From Corynebacterium mucifaciens (GTDB lineage: Bacteria; Actinomycetota; Actinomycetes; Mycobacteriales; Mycobacteriaceae): a stretch of 64,000 nucleotides of DNA. Position numbers and translations under genes: made by a program. The stretch's first letter is position 1; each line of letters begins with the position of its first letter. The notes beneath the pieces are model-generated. The model made no database searches, had not been told where the DNA came from, and saw nothing but the letters and a program-made list of their open reading frames with translations. Positions 35,020-43,436 of the stretch are shown here, piece by piece. The stretch covers positions 62,001 to 126,000 of the forward strand of contig NZ_JAAXPF010000008.1 in the NCBI RefSeq assembly GCF_012396315.1. Reading direction: 5' to 3'.

Positions 35020-35048
35020 TTGCAATAGACAAAGCGGTCTGTTATTGT
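35020..35048 (+). promoter_or_regulatory. Promoter of the SAM-riboswitch transcript
   Basis: TTGCAA (-35, 35020-35025), 17-nt spacer, TATTGT (-10, 35043-35048). The start would fall at about 35055, one or two bases before the riboswitch P1 stem. Confidence 0.65.
35026..35041 (+). promoter_or_regulatory. McbR-type operator between -35 and -10
   Basis: TAGAC-AAAGCG-GTCTG matches the McbR consensus TAGAC-N6-GTCTA at 9 of 10 positions and fills the promoter spacer. McbR represses sulfur and methionine genes in corynebacteria with S-adenosylhomocysteine as effector. The same layout recurs at the cysI promoter. Confidence 0.6.
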
Positions 35049-35055
35049 CCTTTGT

Positions 35056-35156
35056 GGATCACGAAGTCCGACGGCCCCACTGTGGTGGGGCGAAGCCTTC
35101 CGGCTCGTCGGCTGGCAACCGCGCACATCGCGCACGGTGCCCCCGGGAGAAGATCC
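35056..35156 (+). promoter_or_regulatory. SAM riboswitch (SAM-I/IV variant type)
   Basis: Closing stem P1 GGATC (35056-35060) / GATCC (35152-35156). P2 CCGACG (35068-35073) / CGTCGG (35106-35111) encloses a side hairpin CCCCAC-TGTG-GTGGGG (35075-35090) and an AGCC-TTC-CGGCT arm. Then the SAM core GGCAACC, hairpin GCGC-N5-GCGC (35121-35133), ACGGTGCC and CCCGGGAGAAGATCC, which closely follow the SAM-IV / SAM-I-IV variant 3' consensus. A further hairpin (CCGGC ... GCCGG, 35158-35182) lies before the ribosome-binding site and could be the expression platform. Controls the gene at 35210. Confidence 0.8.
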
Positions 35157-35209
35157 GCCGGCACGCGCAACCGCCGCGCCGGAAGAGCGATTCTCAAAGG
35201 AGATCAACC

Positions 35210-35788
35210 ATGTCTTCCGACATGCCCGAAATGTCCAACCCCTTCGACGTCGCCGATGACTGGGTTCAAGCCACCCTCGGCAGCCTCAACGTCAACACCG
35301 TCACGTTCAGGCTCGACGGCACAGGTGAGACCGTCACTGCGGAATTCGCCTCGCCTATGGAGGCCTTTGACTTCGTGGGCCACACCGGGCCGAAGTTCGA
35401 ATACTCCGCCATCGAGGCCGCCGTCCGCGACGCCAACGGCACCGTCGTCCCCCTGCCGGAGCCGCCCGCGGAACGCATCCCGTGCGGCCCCGACGAGTGC
35501 GACCTGATCGCTGACGGGCACAAGGCCCACTGGATTCCGGTCCTGCGCGCCGGCAACGGCCCCAAGGAGGACTGGTTGCCCATCACCATCATCGAGCACG
35601 ACGGCACCAAGCTGATCTTTTCCACCGAGGACGGCGTGCACACCTGCTACAACCACGACCCGGAACGCCTCGCCAACGCCAAGCACTACAACCGCAAATG
35701 GCCGGTGCTACGCGGAGACTTCAATGGCCACGGATACCCGGTCAGCGTCGTCTCATCCCGCCCGATCGGCCCCTGCAGCCACGCGTAG
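35210..35788 (+). CDS. Unknown 192-aa protein under SAM riboswitch control
   Basis: Soluble acidic protein, 192 aa, no signal peptide or membrane helix. Visible features: FDVADDWVQATLGSLNVNTVTF at the start, ERIPCGPDECDLIADGHKAHW with two Cys five residues apart and nearby Asp/His, and HTCYNHDPERLANAKHYNRKW, so Cys/His ligands for a metal are possible. No family recognised. AAAGGAG 7 nt before ATG. It has its own promoter with an McbR-type operator and a SAM riboswitch, so expression should fall when SAM or SAH status is high; a job in methionine, cysteine or one-carbon metabolism is inferred. Single-gene unit. Confidence 0.8.
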   Translation: MSSDMPEMSNPFDVADDWVQATLGSLNVNTVTFRLDGTGETVTAEFASPMEAFDFVGHTGPKFEYSAIEAAVRDANGTVVPLPEPPAERIPCGPDECDLIADGHKAHWIPVLRAGNGPKEDWLPITIIEHDGTKLIFSTEDGVHTCYNHDPERLANAKHYNRKWPVLRGDFNGHGYPVSVVSSRPIGPCSHA

Positions 35789-35810
35789 CGCTGCAACCAT
35801 CGTTGAGGTG

Positions 35811-36359
35811 CTACGGGTACGTTGTCCCGTCTGGGTCAGCGGCCCGGATGACGCTCTCAACCGCAGCGCATAAATCGGGATCGTTCACCGTCCCTTGCTC
35901 GCAGCCCCACTGCGTCTGGAGTTCGCCGGACGACGGGTTGCGCGCACCATTGGGTGCGTACCCATAACCGGTAACCGCGGCGCCACCAGAGTGCAAGCCA
36001 GACTGCCGCTCAGCCTCCATGTATGCGGGGCCGCCAAGTTGTTGGAAACAATCTTCGGAGTACTCCACCGTTCCGTCAGACCACAGTGCTGGCCCGGGGG
36101 TGCCTTCAAGACATTCGACAACATAGGGCTGCTCCTGGGAGGCAGACTGCCCCGTCACGGCGGCTGGCTCAGTCTGCTGCGCTGGCGCAGTCGAGTACTC
36201 AACCGCAGGGGAGGGGGTTGCGGAAGACGCCGTCGTTGTCACCGTCGTGGTGGTGGTTAGAGTCACCGACTCTGTGGCAGCAGTTGATCTAGTCTCCCCG
36301 CAGCCGACCAAGGCCAGCGGAAGGACACAGGTCGCCAGTAGCGGGGCGGTGCGGTTCAT
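35811..36359 (-). CDS. Putative lipoprotein of unknown function
   Basis: 182 aa. Signal peptide with lipobox LVGC at residues 17-20, then a Ser/Thr/Pro/Ala/Gln-rich linker (to about residue 78, including TLTTTTTVTTTASSATPSP) and a small C-terminal domain with four Cys (VECLEG, EDCFQQL, WGCEQG, DLCAAV), probably two disulfides outside the cell. ATG with AAAGGA 7 nt upstream. Ends 23 nt from the convergent riboswitch gene. Function unknown. Confidence 0.8.
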   Translation of the reverse strand: MNRTAPLLATCVLPLALVGCGETRSTAATESVTLTTTTTVTTTASSATPSPAVEYSTAPAQQTEPAAVTGQSASQEQPYVVECLEGTPGPALWSDGTVEYSEDCFQQLGGPAYMEAERQSGLHSGGAAVTGYGYAPNGARNPSSGELQTQWGCEQGTVNDPDLCAAVESVIRAADPDGTTYP

Positions 36360-36447
36360 GTGAAGGTCCTTTCGTAAGTGGGCCGCACGCAATATACGCA
36401 CAAAAGCGCCCTGCAACTTACGTAAGTCGCAGGGCACCGATCTAGAG

Positions 36448-36518
36448 AGCCGGCGACGAGAATCGAACTCGCACTCTCAGCTTGGGAAGCTGATGTTCTA
36501 CCACTAAACTACGCCGGC
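36448..36518 (-). tRNA. tRNA-Gly (anticodon CCC)
   Basis: 71-nt cloverleaf on the minus strand: acceptor GCCGGCG / CGCCGGC, D-arm with AGTGGTAGAAC, anticodon stem TCAGC / GCTGA with loop TTCCCAA giving anticodon CCC, T-arm GCGAG-TTCGATT-CTCGT. CCA is not encoded. It reads GGG glycine codons. Confidence 0.93.
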
Positions 36519-36580
36519 AGCTCGGATAACTTTAGCACCACGGAAGAGGTCTCCAAAAACGGGGAAGTACACTCGCGTCC

Positions 36581-37144
36581 GTGCTGCTTTCAGATCACGA
36601 CATCCGCGACGCAATCGACTCAGGCCACCTCGGCATCGACCCGTTCGACGCAGAGCTGATTCAGCCGAGTTCGGTCGACGTGCGAATTGATAAGTTCTTC
36701 CGGGTTTTCAACAACTCGAAGTACACGCACATCGACCCGAAGCAGGAGATGCCGGATCTGACCACGCTCGTCGAGGTGCCGGAGGGCGACGCCTTCGTCC
36801 TCCACCCCGGCGAGTTCGTGCTCGCCTCCACCCTGGAGTGCTTCTCCCTTCCCGCCGACCTGGCCGGCCGCCTCGAGGGTAAATCCTCCCTCGGCCGTCT
36901 GGGCCTGGTCACCCACTCCACCGCCGGGTTCATCGACCCAGGCTTTTCCGGCCACATCACCCTCGAACTGTCCAACGTGGCCAACCTGCCCATCACCCTG
37001 TGGCCGGGCATGAAGGTCGGACAGCTCGCCCTGTTCAAGATGACCTCGCCCGCGGACACTCCGTACGGCTCCGGCGCGCTCGGTTCGAAGTACCAGGGCC
37101 AGCGCGGCCCGACCCCCTCGAAGGCGTACCTGAACTTCCAGTAA
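36581..37144 (+). CDS. dcd: dCTP deaminase (probably bifunctional with dUTPase)
   Basis: 187 aa trimeric deaminase supplying dUMP/dUTP for thymidylate synthesis. Conserved segments: [21 protein letters not shown], the catalytic Glu region [30 protein letters not shown] and the C-terminal lid [19 protein letters not shown]. Actinobacterial members release dUMP directly. GTG start with TACACT 8 nt upstream (leaderless). A two-hairpin repeat begins 5 nt after the stop. Confidence 0.95.
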   Translation: MLLSDHDIRDAIDSGHLGIDPFDAELIQPSSVDVRIDKFFRVFNNSKYTHIDPKQEMPDLTTLVEVPEGDAFVLHPGEFVLASTLECFSLPADLAGRLEGKSSLGRLGLVTHSTAGFIDPGFSGHITLELSNVANLPITLWPGMKVGQLALFKMTSPADTPYGSGALGSKYQGQRGPTPSKAYLNFQ

Positions 37145-37148
37145 GCCG

Positions 37149-37282
37149 CGGATCGTCTAGTAGTCCGGGCGAGCTGCTAGACGGTCCGCCCGTTATCGCC
37201 AATCATGTTCAATATCAACAGGGAAAACCCAACCGCGATCCGCGGACCGTATAGCAGGCCACGTCGAGCCACTATACGATCA
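37149..37282 (-). repeat. Two-hairpin CTAG repeat, copy A
   Basis: Read on the minus strand: GATCGTATAG ... CTATACGGTC hairpin, a core with GGTTTTCCC then TATTGAACATGATTGGCGAT and AACGGGCGG, and a second hairpin GACCGTCTAG ... CTAGACGATCCG. Same design as copies at 48974, 58435 and 58581. Lies between dcd and udg, starting 5 nt after the dcd stop. Confidence 0.85.
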
Positions 37283-37341
37283 GCCTCCCAGCCCGCCCTC
37301 CGCGCTGCCGCGCCCGCCCTCCCACGGCATAATGGTCTCTT

Positions 37342-38682
37342 ATGCGGATGACTGTGATTGGTACCGGTTACCTCGGCGCGACGCACGCGGCGTGCATGGC
37401 TGAACTCGGCCACGAGGTGCTGGGCGTGGATGTTGATGAACACAAGATCGAGGCACTGAAAAACTCGAAGGTGCCGTTCTTTGAGCCGGGCCTGCCCGAG
37501 GTTCTCAAGCGCAACATCGACGCAGGGCGCCTCAGCTTTACGACGGACTACGCCGAGGCCGCCGCCTTCGCAGGCGTGCACTTCATCGGCGTGGGCACCC
37601 CGCAGCAGCGCGGCTCCTACGCGGCTGACACCCGCTACGTCGAAGCGGTTATCGACGACCTGGTGCCCCAGCTCGAGGGCGAGCACCTGATCCTGGGTAA
37701 GTCCACTGTCCCCGTCGGCACCGCCGCGGCGTTGCAGAAGCGCGCCGACAAGCTGGTGGCGGAGCACGGCAACAAGGCAACCGTGGAGATCGCGTGGAAC
37801 CCGGAGTTCCTGCGCGAGGGCTACGCGGTGCAGGACACCATCGCGCCGGACCGCATCGTGCTGGGCGTGCGCGGTGCAGGTGCCACCCGCGCGGAGGAGG
37901 TGGCGCGCGAGGTGTACGCGACCCCGCTGGCCAACAACACCCCGTTCATCGTGACGGACCTGCAGACCGCGGAGCTGGTGAAAGTCTCCGCCAACGCATT
38001 CTTGGCCACCAAGATCTCCTTCATCAACGCCGTTAGCGAGGTCTGCGAGATCGTCGGCGCAGACGTAACGCAGCTGGCGGATGCCATCGGCTACGACGAC
38101 CGGATCGGCCGCAAGTTCTTGGGCGCCGGCCTCGGCTTCGGCGGCGGATGCCTGCCCAAGGACATCCGCGCGTTCATGGCGCGCGCCGGCGAGGTCGGCG
38201 CGGACCAGGCGCTGACGTTCCTGCGCGAGGTGGACGCGATCAACATGCGCCGCCGCCAGCGGGTGATCGATCTCGCCCGCGAGGAGCTCGGCTCGCTTAT
38301 CGGCCGCAACATCACCGTGCTGGGCGCGTCGTTCAAGCCGAACTCGGACGACGTGCGCGACTCGCCGGCTCTCGCCGTGGCCGGCCAGCTCAACCTCGCC
38401 GGCGCGTCCGTGCGCGTGTACGACCCGCAGGGCATGGACAACGCACGCAAGGTCTTCCCCACCCTCGACTACGCCGCCTCGCTGGAGGACGCGCTCACCG
38501 GCGCCGAGCTGGTCATCCTCGCCACGGAGTGGCAGGAATTCAAGGAGATGGACCCGGTGTGGGCGGCGAAGCTCGTCGAGAGGCAGGTGCTTATCGACGG
38601 ACGAAACGTCCTCCCCGTCGCCGAGTGGCAGAACGCCGGCTGGCAGCTCCGCGCGCTGGGGCGCAGCCTGGGCGACAAATAA
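37342..38682 (+). CDS. udgA: UDP-glucose 6-dehydrogenase
   Basis: 446 aa, oxidises UDP-glucose to UDP-glucuronate. NAD site MTVIGTGYLGATHAACMAELGHEVLGVD, central EIAWNPEFLREGYAVQD and the catalytic Cys in GLGFGGGCLPKDIRAF, and the C-terminal UDP-binding GASFKPNSDDVRDSPAL. Follows dcd as in mycobacteria (Rv0321-Rv0322). ATG with TAATGG 6 nt upstream (leaderless). Product may feed glucuronic-acid glycolipids in the envelope. Confidence 0.95.
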   Translation: MRMTVIGTGYLGATHAACMAELGHEVLGVDVDEHKIEALKNSKVPFFEPGLPEVLKRNIDAGRLSFTTDYAEAAAFAGVHFIGVGTPQQRGSYAADTRYVEAVIDDLVPQLEGEHLILGKSTVPVGTAAALQKRADKLVAEHGNKATVEIAWNPEFLREGYAVQDTIAPDRIVLGVRGAGATRAEEVAREVYATPLANNTPFIVTDLQTAELVKVSANAFLATKISFINAVSEVCEIVGADVTQLADAIGYDDRIGRKFLGAGLGFGGGCLPKDIRAFMARAGEVGADQALTFLREVDAINMRRRQRVIDLAREELGSLIGRNITVLGASFKPNSDDVRDSPALAVAGQLNLAGASVRVYDPQGMDNARKVFPTLDYAASLEDALTGAELVILATEWQEFKEMDPVWAAKLVERQVLIDGRNVLPVAEWQNAGWQLRALGRSLGDK

Positions 38683-38719
38683 CGTCACAAGTGGTGGCCG
38701 GTGAGGCATGATGGGGCGC

Positions 38720-40258
38720 ATGGCAAAGGAGACGCGAGGAAACATTGCCAAGGGAGCCCTTGGCGCGGCAGCCGCGGCTCTAGGTGGGGTCGCCATCCAC
38801 GACCTCACCCAGACCAAGTCCCCGATCCTGCGCAACTACCCCGTCCTGGGGCACATGCGCTACTTCCTCACCGACATCGGCCCGGAGCTGCGCCAGTACT
38901 TCATCGAGCGCGACTGGGACGGCCGCCCCTTCAACCGCGACCAGCGCAACGCGATCTACGAGCGTGCGAAGGGCAAGCAGAGCGAGACCTCCTTCGGCAC
39001 GGTGCTGGATGTCTACGGCACCAACCACGAACACCTCGTGCACTCGATCGCGCCGGTGGAGGCGCCGAAGGAGCCGCCGCGCGTGCTCGTGGGCGGCAAG
39101 GACTGCACGAAGCCGTACTCCATTTCGATGCTCAACGTGTCATCCATGAGCTTCGGCTCCCTGTCTAAGAATGCGGTGCGCTCGCTGAATAAGGGCGCGA
39201 AGATGGGCGGGTTCGCGCACAACACTGGCGAAGGCGGCATTTCCCCGTACCACCAGGAGCACGGCGGCGACCTGGTCTGGCAGTTGGGCACCGGCTACTT
39301 CGGAGCGCGCACCCCGGACGGCGAATTCGACCCGGCGCAGTTCCGTGACAAGGCCCAAGACGACCAGGTGAAGATGGTGGAGCTCAAGCTCAGCCAAGGC
39401 GCCAAGCCTGGGATCGGCGGTGTGCTGCCCGCGGGCAAGATCACCAAAGAGGTCTCCGAGATCCGTAGCGTGCCCATGGGCGAGGACTGCGTCAGCCCGG
39501 CCGCGCATCGGGTGTTCAGCACACCGGTAGAGCTCATCGAGTTCATCGCGGAGATGCGCGAGCTGTCCGGCGGCAAGCCGGCGGGGTTCAAGTTGTGCGT
39601 GAGCAGCCGTCGAGAAGTGCTGGCCATTTGCAAGGCCATCCGACAGGTCGGCACCGCGCCGGACTTCATCGTCGTCGACGGCTCCGAGGGCGGCACCGGC
39701 GCAGCTCCCATCGACTACGAGGACCACGTGGGCATGCCACTCACCCACGGTTTGATGACTGTGGATAACGCCCTCGTCGGCACCGGCCTGCGCGACCAGA
39801 TCAAGCTCGGCGCTTCCGGCAAGGTCTCGGGCGGCTCCGACATCGTCATGCGCATGATCCAGGGCGCGGACTACACCAACTCGGCCCGCGCGATACTGAT
39901 GGCCACCGGCTGCATTCAGGCGCAACGCTGCCACACCGGCGACTGCCCCACGGGCGTGGCCACGCAGGACCCGCGCCGCAACCGCGCCGTCGTGGTGGAG
40001 GACAAATCCAAGGCCGTCTACAACTTCCACAAGACCACGGTGAACACCGCCGTGCGGCTCATGGCCTCCATGGGCGTTACCGACCCGTCCCAGCTCACCC
40101 CGGACATGCTGCGCCGCAACATCTCGCCCACGGAGTCCCGCTCCTACGCCTCCATCTACGAGTGGCTCCGCCCGGGGCAGCTGCTTGACGACGTCCCTTC
40201 GGCCTGGGCCCCCGACTGGAAAGCCGCGTCCCCAGACACCTTCCGCCCGGTGGCGTAG
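38720..40258 (+). CDS. FMN-binding glutamate-synthase-like protein, membrane anchored
   Basis: About 512 aa. Only the synthase (FMN barrel) domain of GltB is present; no glutaminase domain. The 3Fe-4S cysteines are in CIQAQRCHTGDCPTG, the FMN/2-oxoglutarate part in SEGGTGAAPIDYEDHVGMPLTHGL. The N-terminus has a short hydrophobic stretch (AKGALGAAAAALGGVAI). ATG at 38720 fits CATGAT 7-8 nt upstream for a leaderless message; ATGs at 38708 and 38711 are alternatives. The electron donor and the ammonia-versus-glutamine question are open; the archaeal-type GltB-like proteins are similar. Confidence 0.85.
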   Translation: MAKETRGNIAKGALGAAAAALGGVAIHDLTQTKSPILRNYPVLGHMRYFLTDIGPELRQYFIERDWDGRPFNRDQRNAIYERAKGKQSETSFGTVLDVYGTNHEHLVHSIAPVEAPKEPPRVLVGGKDCTKPYSISMLNVSSMSFGSLSKNAVRSLNKGAKMGGFAHNTGEGGISPYHQEHGGDLVWQLGTGYFGARTPDGEFDPAQFRDKAQDDQVKMVELKLSQGAKPGIGGVLPAGKITKEVSEIRSVPMGEDCVSPAAHRVFSTPVELIEFIAEMRELSGGKPAGFKLCVSSRREVLAICKAIRQVGTAPDFIVVDGSEGGTGAAPIDYEDHVGMPLTHGLMTVDNALVGTGLRDQIKLGASGKVSGGSDIVMRMIQGADYTNSARAILMATGCIQAQRCHTGDCPTGVATQDPRRNRAVVVEDKSKAVYNFHKTTVNTAVRLMASMGVTDPSQLTPDMLRRNISPTESRSYASIYEWLRPGQLLDDVPSAWAPDWKAASPDTFRPVA

Positions 40259-40287
40259 GGCCCACTGCGTCCCAGCGGGGTTGGGTT

Positions 40288-41529
40288 TTAGTGCTGGTGG
40301 TAATCCACCAGGAAGTTGCCTAGACGCTCGATCGCGTTCTCCAACTGTGAAGCCCACGGCAGCGTGACCACGCGGAAGTGGTCCGGGGTGGGGTAGTTGA
40401 AGCCGGTGCCCTGAACCATCAGGATCTTCTCTGACTTGAGCAGGTCCAGCATGAACTTCTCGTCGTCGTGGATATTGTACATCTCGGCGTCGATTTTCGG
40501 GAAGCAGTACAGTGCACCCTTCGGCTCCACCACGGACACGCCCGGGATCTCGCGCAGCTTCTTCACCGCAATGTCGCGCTGCTTGTGCAGGCGCCCGCCC
40601 TCGGCAGTGAGCTGATAGATGGATTGGCGGCCGCCCAGGGCCACCTGGATGGCGTGCTGGCCCGGCACGTTTGCGCACAGGCGCGTGCCGCTGAGCAGGT
40701 CGAGGCCCTCGATGAAGCCGGTGGCGCGGCGCTTTGGCCCGGTGACCACCATCCAGCCGGCGCGGTAGCCGCACACGCGGTACGCCTTGGACAGGCCGTT
40801 GAAGGTGATGCAGATGAGGTCGGGGGCGATTTCGGCCATGGAGATGTGCGAAGCGCCGTCGTAAAGCACGCGATCGTAGATCTCGTCGGCAAGCACCATG
40901 AGCTCATGCTCGCGGGCGATGTTCGCGATGCCCTCGAGCACCTCGCGCGAGTAGACCGCACCGGTGGGGTTATTCGGGTTAATCACCACGATCGCTTTGG
41001 TGCGGTCGGTGATCTTGGAGCGGATGTCCTCGAGAGACGGGTTCCAATCGTCCTCCTCGTCGCACATGTAGTGCACGACCTTGCCGCCCGCCAGGGTGGA
41101 GGCCGCGGTCCACAGCGGGTAGTCGGGGGCGGGGATGAGGATCTCGTCGCCGTCGTTGAGCAGGGCCTGCGTGGTCATGCTGATCAGCTCGGACACGCCG
41201 TTGCCCAGGTACACGTCGTCGATGTCGATCGAGGGGAAGTCGTCGATCATCTCGTAGCGCGTGACCACCGCGCGGCGCGCGGACGTGATGCCCTTCGACG
41301 TGGTGTAGCCCTGGGACGTGGGCAAGTTGGCGATCATGTCGCGCATAATCACGTCCGGCGCCTCGAAGCCGAAGATGGCGGGGTTGCCGGTGTTCAGCTT
41401 CAAAATGGTGTGGCCGTCGCGCTCCATCTTCTCCGCCGTCGCCGTCACCGGCCCGCGGATGTCGTAGAACACGTTCTTCAGCTTCTCCGCCTGGTCGAAG
41501 TGGCGGTGCTCCTTTAGTGGCTCGCTCAT
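40288..41529 (-). CDS. alaT: Alanine aminotransferase AlaT (class I/II, PLP)
   Basis: 413 aa, transfers amino groups between glutamate and pyruvate (alanine/valine). PLP motifs: LGNGVSELISMTTQALL, NPNNPTGAVYSREVL, ADEIYDRVLYDG and the Schiff-base Lys in NGLSKAYRVCGYRAGW; Arg in the C-terminal HFRVVTLPWA binds the carboxylate. ATG with TACAGT upstream, suggesting a near-leaderless start. C. glutamicum has alaT in the same neighbourhood. Convergent with the GltB-like gene. Confidence 0.93.
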   Translation of the reverse strand: MSEPLKEHRHFDQAEKLKNVFYDIRGPVTATAEKMERDGHTILKLNTGNPAIFGFEAPDVIMRDMIANLPTSQGYTTSKGITSARRAVVTRYEMIDDFPSIDIDDVYLGNGVSELISMTTQALLNDGDEILIPAPDYPLWTAASTLAGGKVVHYMCDEEDDWNPSLEDIRSKITDRTKAIVVINPNNPTGAVYSREVLEGIANIAREHELMVLADEIYDRVLYDGASHISMAEIAPDLICITFNGLSKAYRVCGYRAGWMVVTGPKRRATGFIEGLDLLSGTRLCANVPGQHAIQVALGGRQSIYQLTAEGGRLHKQRDIAVKKLREIPGVSVVEPKGALYCFPKIDAEMYNIHDDEKFMLDLLKSEKILMVQGTGFNYPTPDHFRVVTLPWASQLENAIERLGNFLVDYHQH

Positions 41530-41550
41530 GCCACACCACTGTAGGCGCGT

Positions 41551-42156
41551 TTAGGGTTTGCGGAAACGGTTTAAGGTGTTTTGCGCCGCGTCGAGCGCAT
41601 CGGACTTGAGCTGGTTCATCTGGTCCTTGCGCTGAGAGCGCATCAGCGCCTGCTGGTGCGCCTTCGCCGACTCGATTTCCAGCTGCCGCATCTTGATCTC
41701 CTTGCGGCGCTGCGACTCAAGCTGGCGCAGGCTCGGGGTGTACCACGAGTCCGGGCCCACCTTCATCACGTACAGCAGGATGAACAAGGTGGGAATGGCG
41801 AGCAGAAAGATCGGGTGCAGCGCAGTCAACCCCAGCGCGCCCACGGTGCCCAGCCAGAACACACCGGCGCGCATGCGCCGCCCGGAACGCCGCGTCTGCA
41901 TGATCTCGCGGCCGCTGTAGAACACGTCGCCGGCGCCCGCGTTCTGCTGTGCCACGGCACCGGCAGCGGGCTGCGGCGGCAAATCCGCCAGAATCGGCGC
42001 GAGGTCCGCGTGCGTCTGGGCCTCGGCCACCCGGCGGCAACGCTCGTCGAACTCCGCCATGTTGAGACGGCCCTCGCCGAGGGCGCCGCCGAGGGTATCC
42101 ATGGCCTGCATGCGTTCCTGGTCGCTGATCCTGAAATTGCCGTACGGGGTGCTCAC
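41551..42156 (-). CDS. DUF1707 domain membrane protein
   Basis: 201 aa. N-terminal DUF1707 (RISDQERMQAMDTLGGALGEGRLNMAEFDERCRRVAEAQTHADLAPILADLP), then a two-helix 2TM region (VFWLGTVGALGLTALHPIFLLAIPTLFILLYV, here described not quoted in full), and a Lys/Gln-rich C-terminal coiled coil. DUF1707 proteins are common in actinobacteria with no set role. GTG start, TACTAT 7 nt upstream (leaderless). Confidence 0.85.
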   Translation of the reverse strand: MSTPYGNFRISDQERMQAMDTLGGALGEGRLNMAEFDERCRRVAEAQTHADLAPILADLPPQPAAGAVAQQNAGAGDVFYSGREIMQTRRSGRRMRAGVFWLGTVGALGLTALHPIFLLAIPTLFILLYVMKVGPDSWYTPSLRQLESQRRKEIKMRQLEIESAKAHQQALMRSQRKDQMNQLKSDALDAAQNTLNRFRKP

Positions 42157-42170
42157 GTGGCTAATAGTAA

Positions 42171-42200
42171 CGCCCCGGCCGTGATCGCACGGCCGGGGCG
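42171..42200 (-). terminator. Terminator after the 86-aa acidic gene
   Basis: Perfect 13-bp GC-rich stem CGCCCCGGCCGTG / CACGGCCGGGGCG with loop ATCG; on the minus strand it begins 17 nt after the 42217 gene stop and is followed by TTACTATT, which is also the -10 of the next gene (DUF1707). Confidence 0.8.
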
Positions 42201-42216
42201 AAAGGTGGGCGAGCGG

Positions 42217-42477
42217 TTAGCGCTCCTGCTCGCGGCTGTCGTTTCCGCTGGCGGTTCCGTCGCCGTTTTCGCTTTCCTCGCGCGGCAAGTTGCCGTCGTT
42301 CCAGCGGGCGCCTTCCTCGTGGTGCTCGGCTTCCTCGACGGTGTGCACGCCCTCGCCGAGCGGCAGGGTGTCCATGCTCTGGTTCGGGTTGTTCGCGCCG
42401 TCCTTGCTGGCTTCGGTGGCGTTGGGATCAGTCGCGTTGCCGGTGCTGGTGTACAGGCCTTCGTTTTCAGTCGTCAT
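42217..42477 (-). CDS. Small acidic low-complexity protein
   Basis: 86 aa, rich in Glu, Asp, Asn, Gly and Ser (for example EEAEHHEEGARWNDGNLPREE), no hydrophobic segment; probably disordered. ATG with TAGGAT 7 nt upstream (leaderless promoter), 14 nt after the PstS-like gene, ended by a strong terminator. No family recognised. It may be a real but species-restricted protein. Confidence 0.6.
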   Translation of the reverse strand: MTTENEGLYTSTGNATDPNATEASKDGANNPNQSMDTLPLGEGVHTVEEAEHHEEGARWNDGNLPREESENGDGTASGNDSREQER

Positions 42478-42491
42478 GTGCCCGATCCTAC

Positions 42492-43436
42492 TTACTGCCA
42501 GCGCTCATCGGCGCCGGTTACGCGGTCCTCGTAACGCTGCTTCGCGTCGGTGTACTCGTCTTCCGGCAACTGGTAGAAGTACACGCGCGGCAGTACCGCC
42601 TCCACGTTGTCCAGGTAGGTGGTGACAAACTCGTCGACGTCGTCGCGCTCGGCGGATTCCTCGTTGACGTAGATGAACAGCGGGCGCGATAGCGGGTAGT
42701 TGCCGTTTTTCGTCTCCCCCGCCGTGGGGGCCACCCCGTCCACCAGCACGTTGTCGATGCTGCTGCGGGTGGGGTCCTCGGTGGACAGGTAGTTGCCGAT
42801 TCCCATGAAGCTCAACGCGTTGACGTCGTCGGCGACCCAGCCGGACAGTTCCTGGACGTCGTCGGTGGCCTGGTAGTCGTCGCGGATCTGATCGCCGCCG
42901 AGCACCAGCTGCTCAAACACGCCCAAGGTGCCGGAGCCGGACGGACGGCCGTACAGCGTGATCTCCTCGTCCGGCCAGGAAGGGTCGATGTCGGACCACT
43001 TGGACACGGCGGAATCCTCCGCCCAGATGTCGTGCAGTTGCTCGATGGTGAGGTCCTGCGCCCAGTCGTTGTCGCGGTGCTTAACCAGTGTGATGGCGTC
43101 GAGCGCGATGGGCAGTTCCACGAAGTTCACGCCGTTGTCGGCGCACTGCTGCTGGTAATCCACCTCAGCGCCGGCGCCGGGGATTGCCACGGACGCGTCA
43201 TTGATGTCGGCGTCGCCGGCGCAGAAGGCGTCGAAGCCGTCGGTGGAGCCGACGGCGTCGATGTCCACGTTGAAGTCGTAGCGGTTTGCCATGTAGGAGG
43301 TAATCGGCTCGACGGTGGAGGAGCCGGTGACGCGGATAGCGTCGCCGTCCGGGGTGGTGTCCTCGGAGCTGCAGCCGGCGGCGGCCATGGCCACCGCAGT
43401 CAGCGCGGCGGCGGTCAGTGTGAGGCGGTTACGCAT
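42492..43436 (-). CDS. PstS-like phosphate-binding lipoprotein
   Basis: 314 aa. Lipoprotein signal ending AAAGC (Cys22), then a periplasmic-binding-protein type 2 phosphate domain: TGSSTVEPITSYMA (phosphate loop) and GRPSGSGTLGVFEQLV (second loop), with the PstS-family segment DINDASVAI. No pstC, pstA or pstB nearby. It overlaps the end of the 124-aa gene by 8 nt and follows a sodium/phosphate symporter, so phosphate capture outside the membrane is likely. Could instead be a phosphate sensor. Confidence 0.85.
   Translation of the reverse strand: MRNRLTLTAAALTAVAMAAAGCSSEDTTPDGDAIRVTGSSTVEPITSYMANRYDFNVDIDAVGSTDGFDAFCAGDADINDASVAIPGAGAEVDYQQQCADNGVNFVELPIALDAITLVKHRDNDWAQDLTIEQLHDIWAEDSAVSKWSDIDPSWPDEEITLYGRPSGSGTLGVFEQLVLGGDQIRDDYQATDDVQELSGWVADDVNALSFMGIGNYLSTEDPTRSSIDNVLVDGVAPTAGETKNGNYPLSRPLFIYVNEESAERDDVDEFVTTYLDNVEAVLPRVYFYQLPEDEYTDAKQRYEDRVTGADERWQ

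Noticed and set aside
42492..43436. Part of a pstSCAB high-affinity phosphate ABC cluster
   Set aside because: No permease or ATPase genes adjacent; neighbours are a symporter and a coiled-coil protein.
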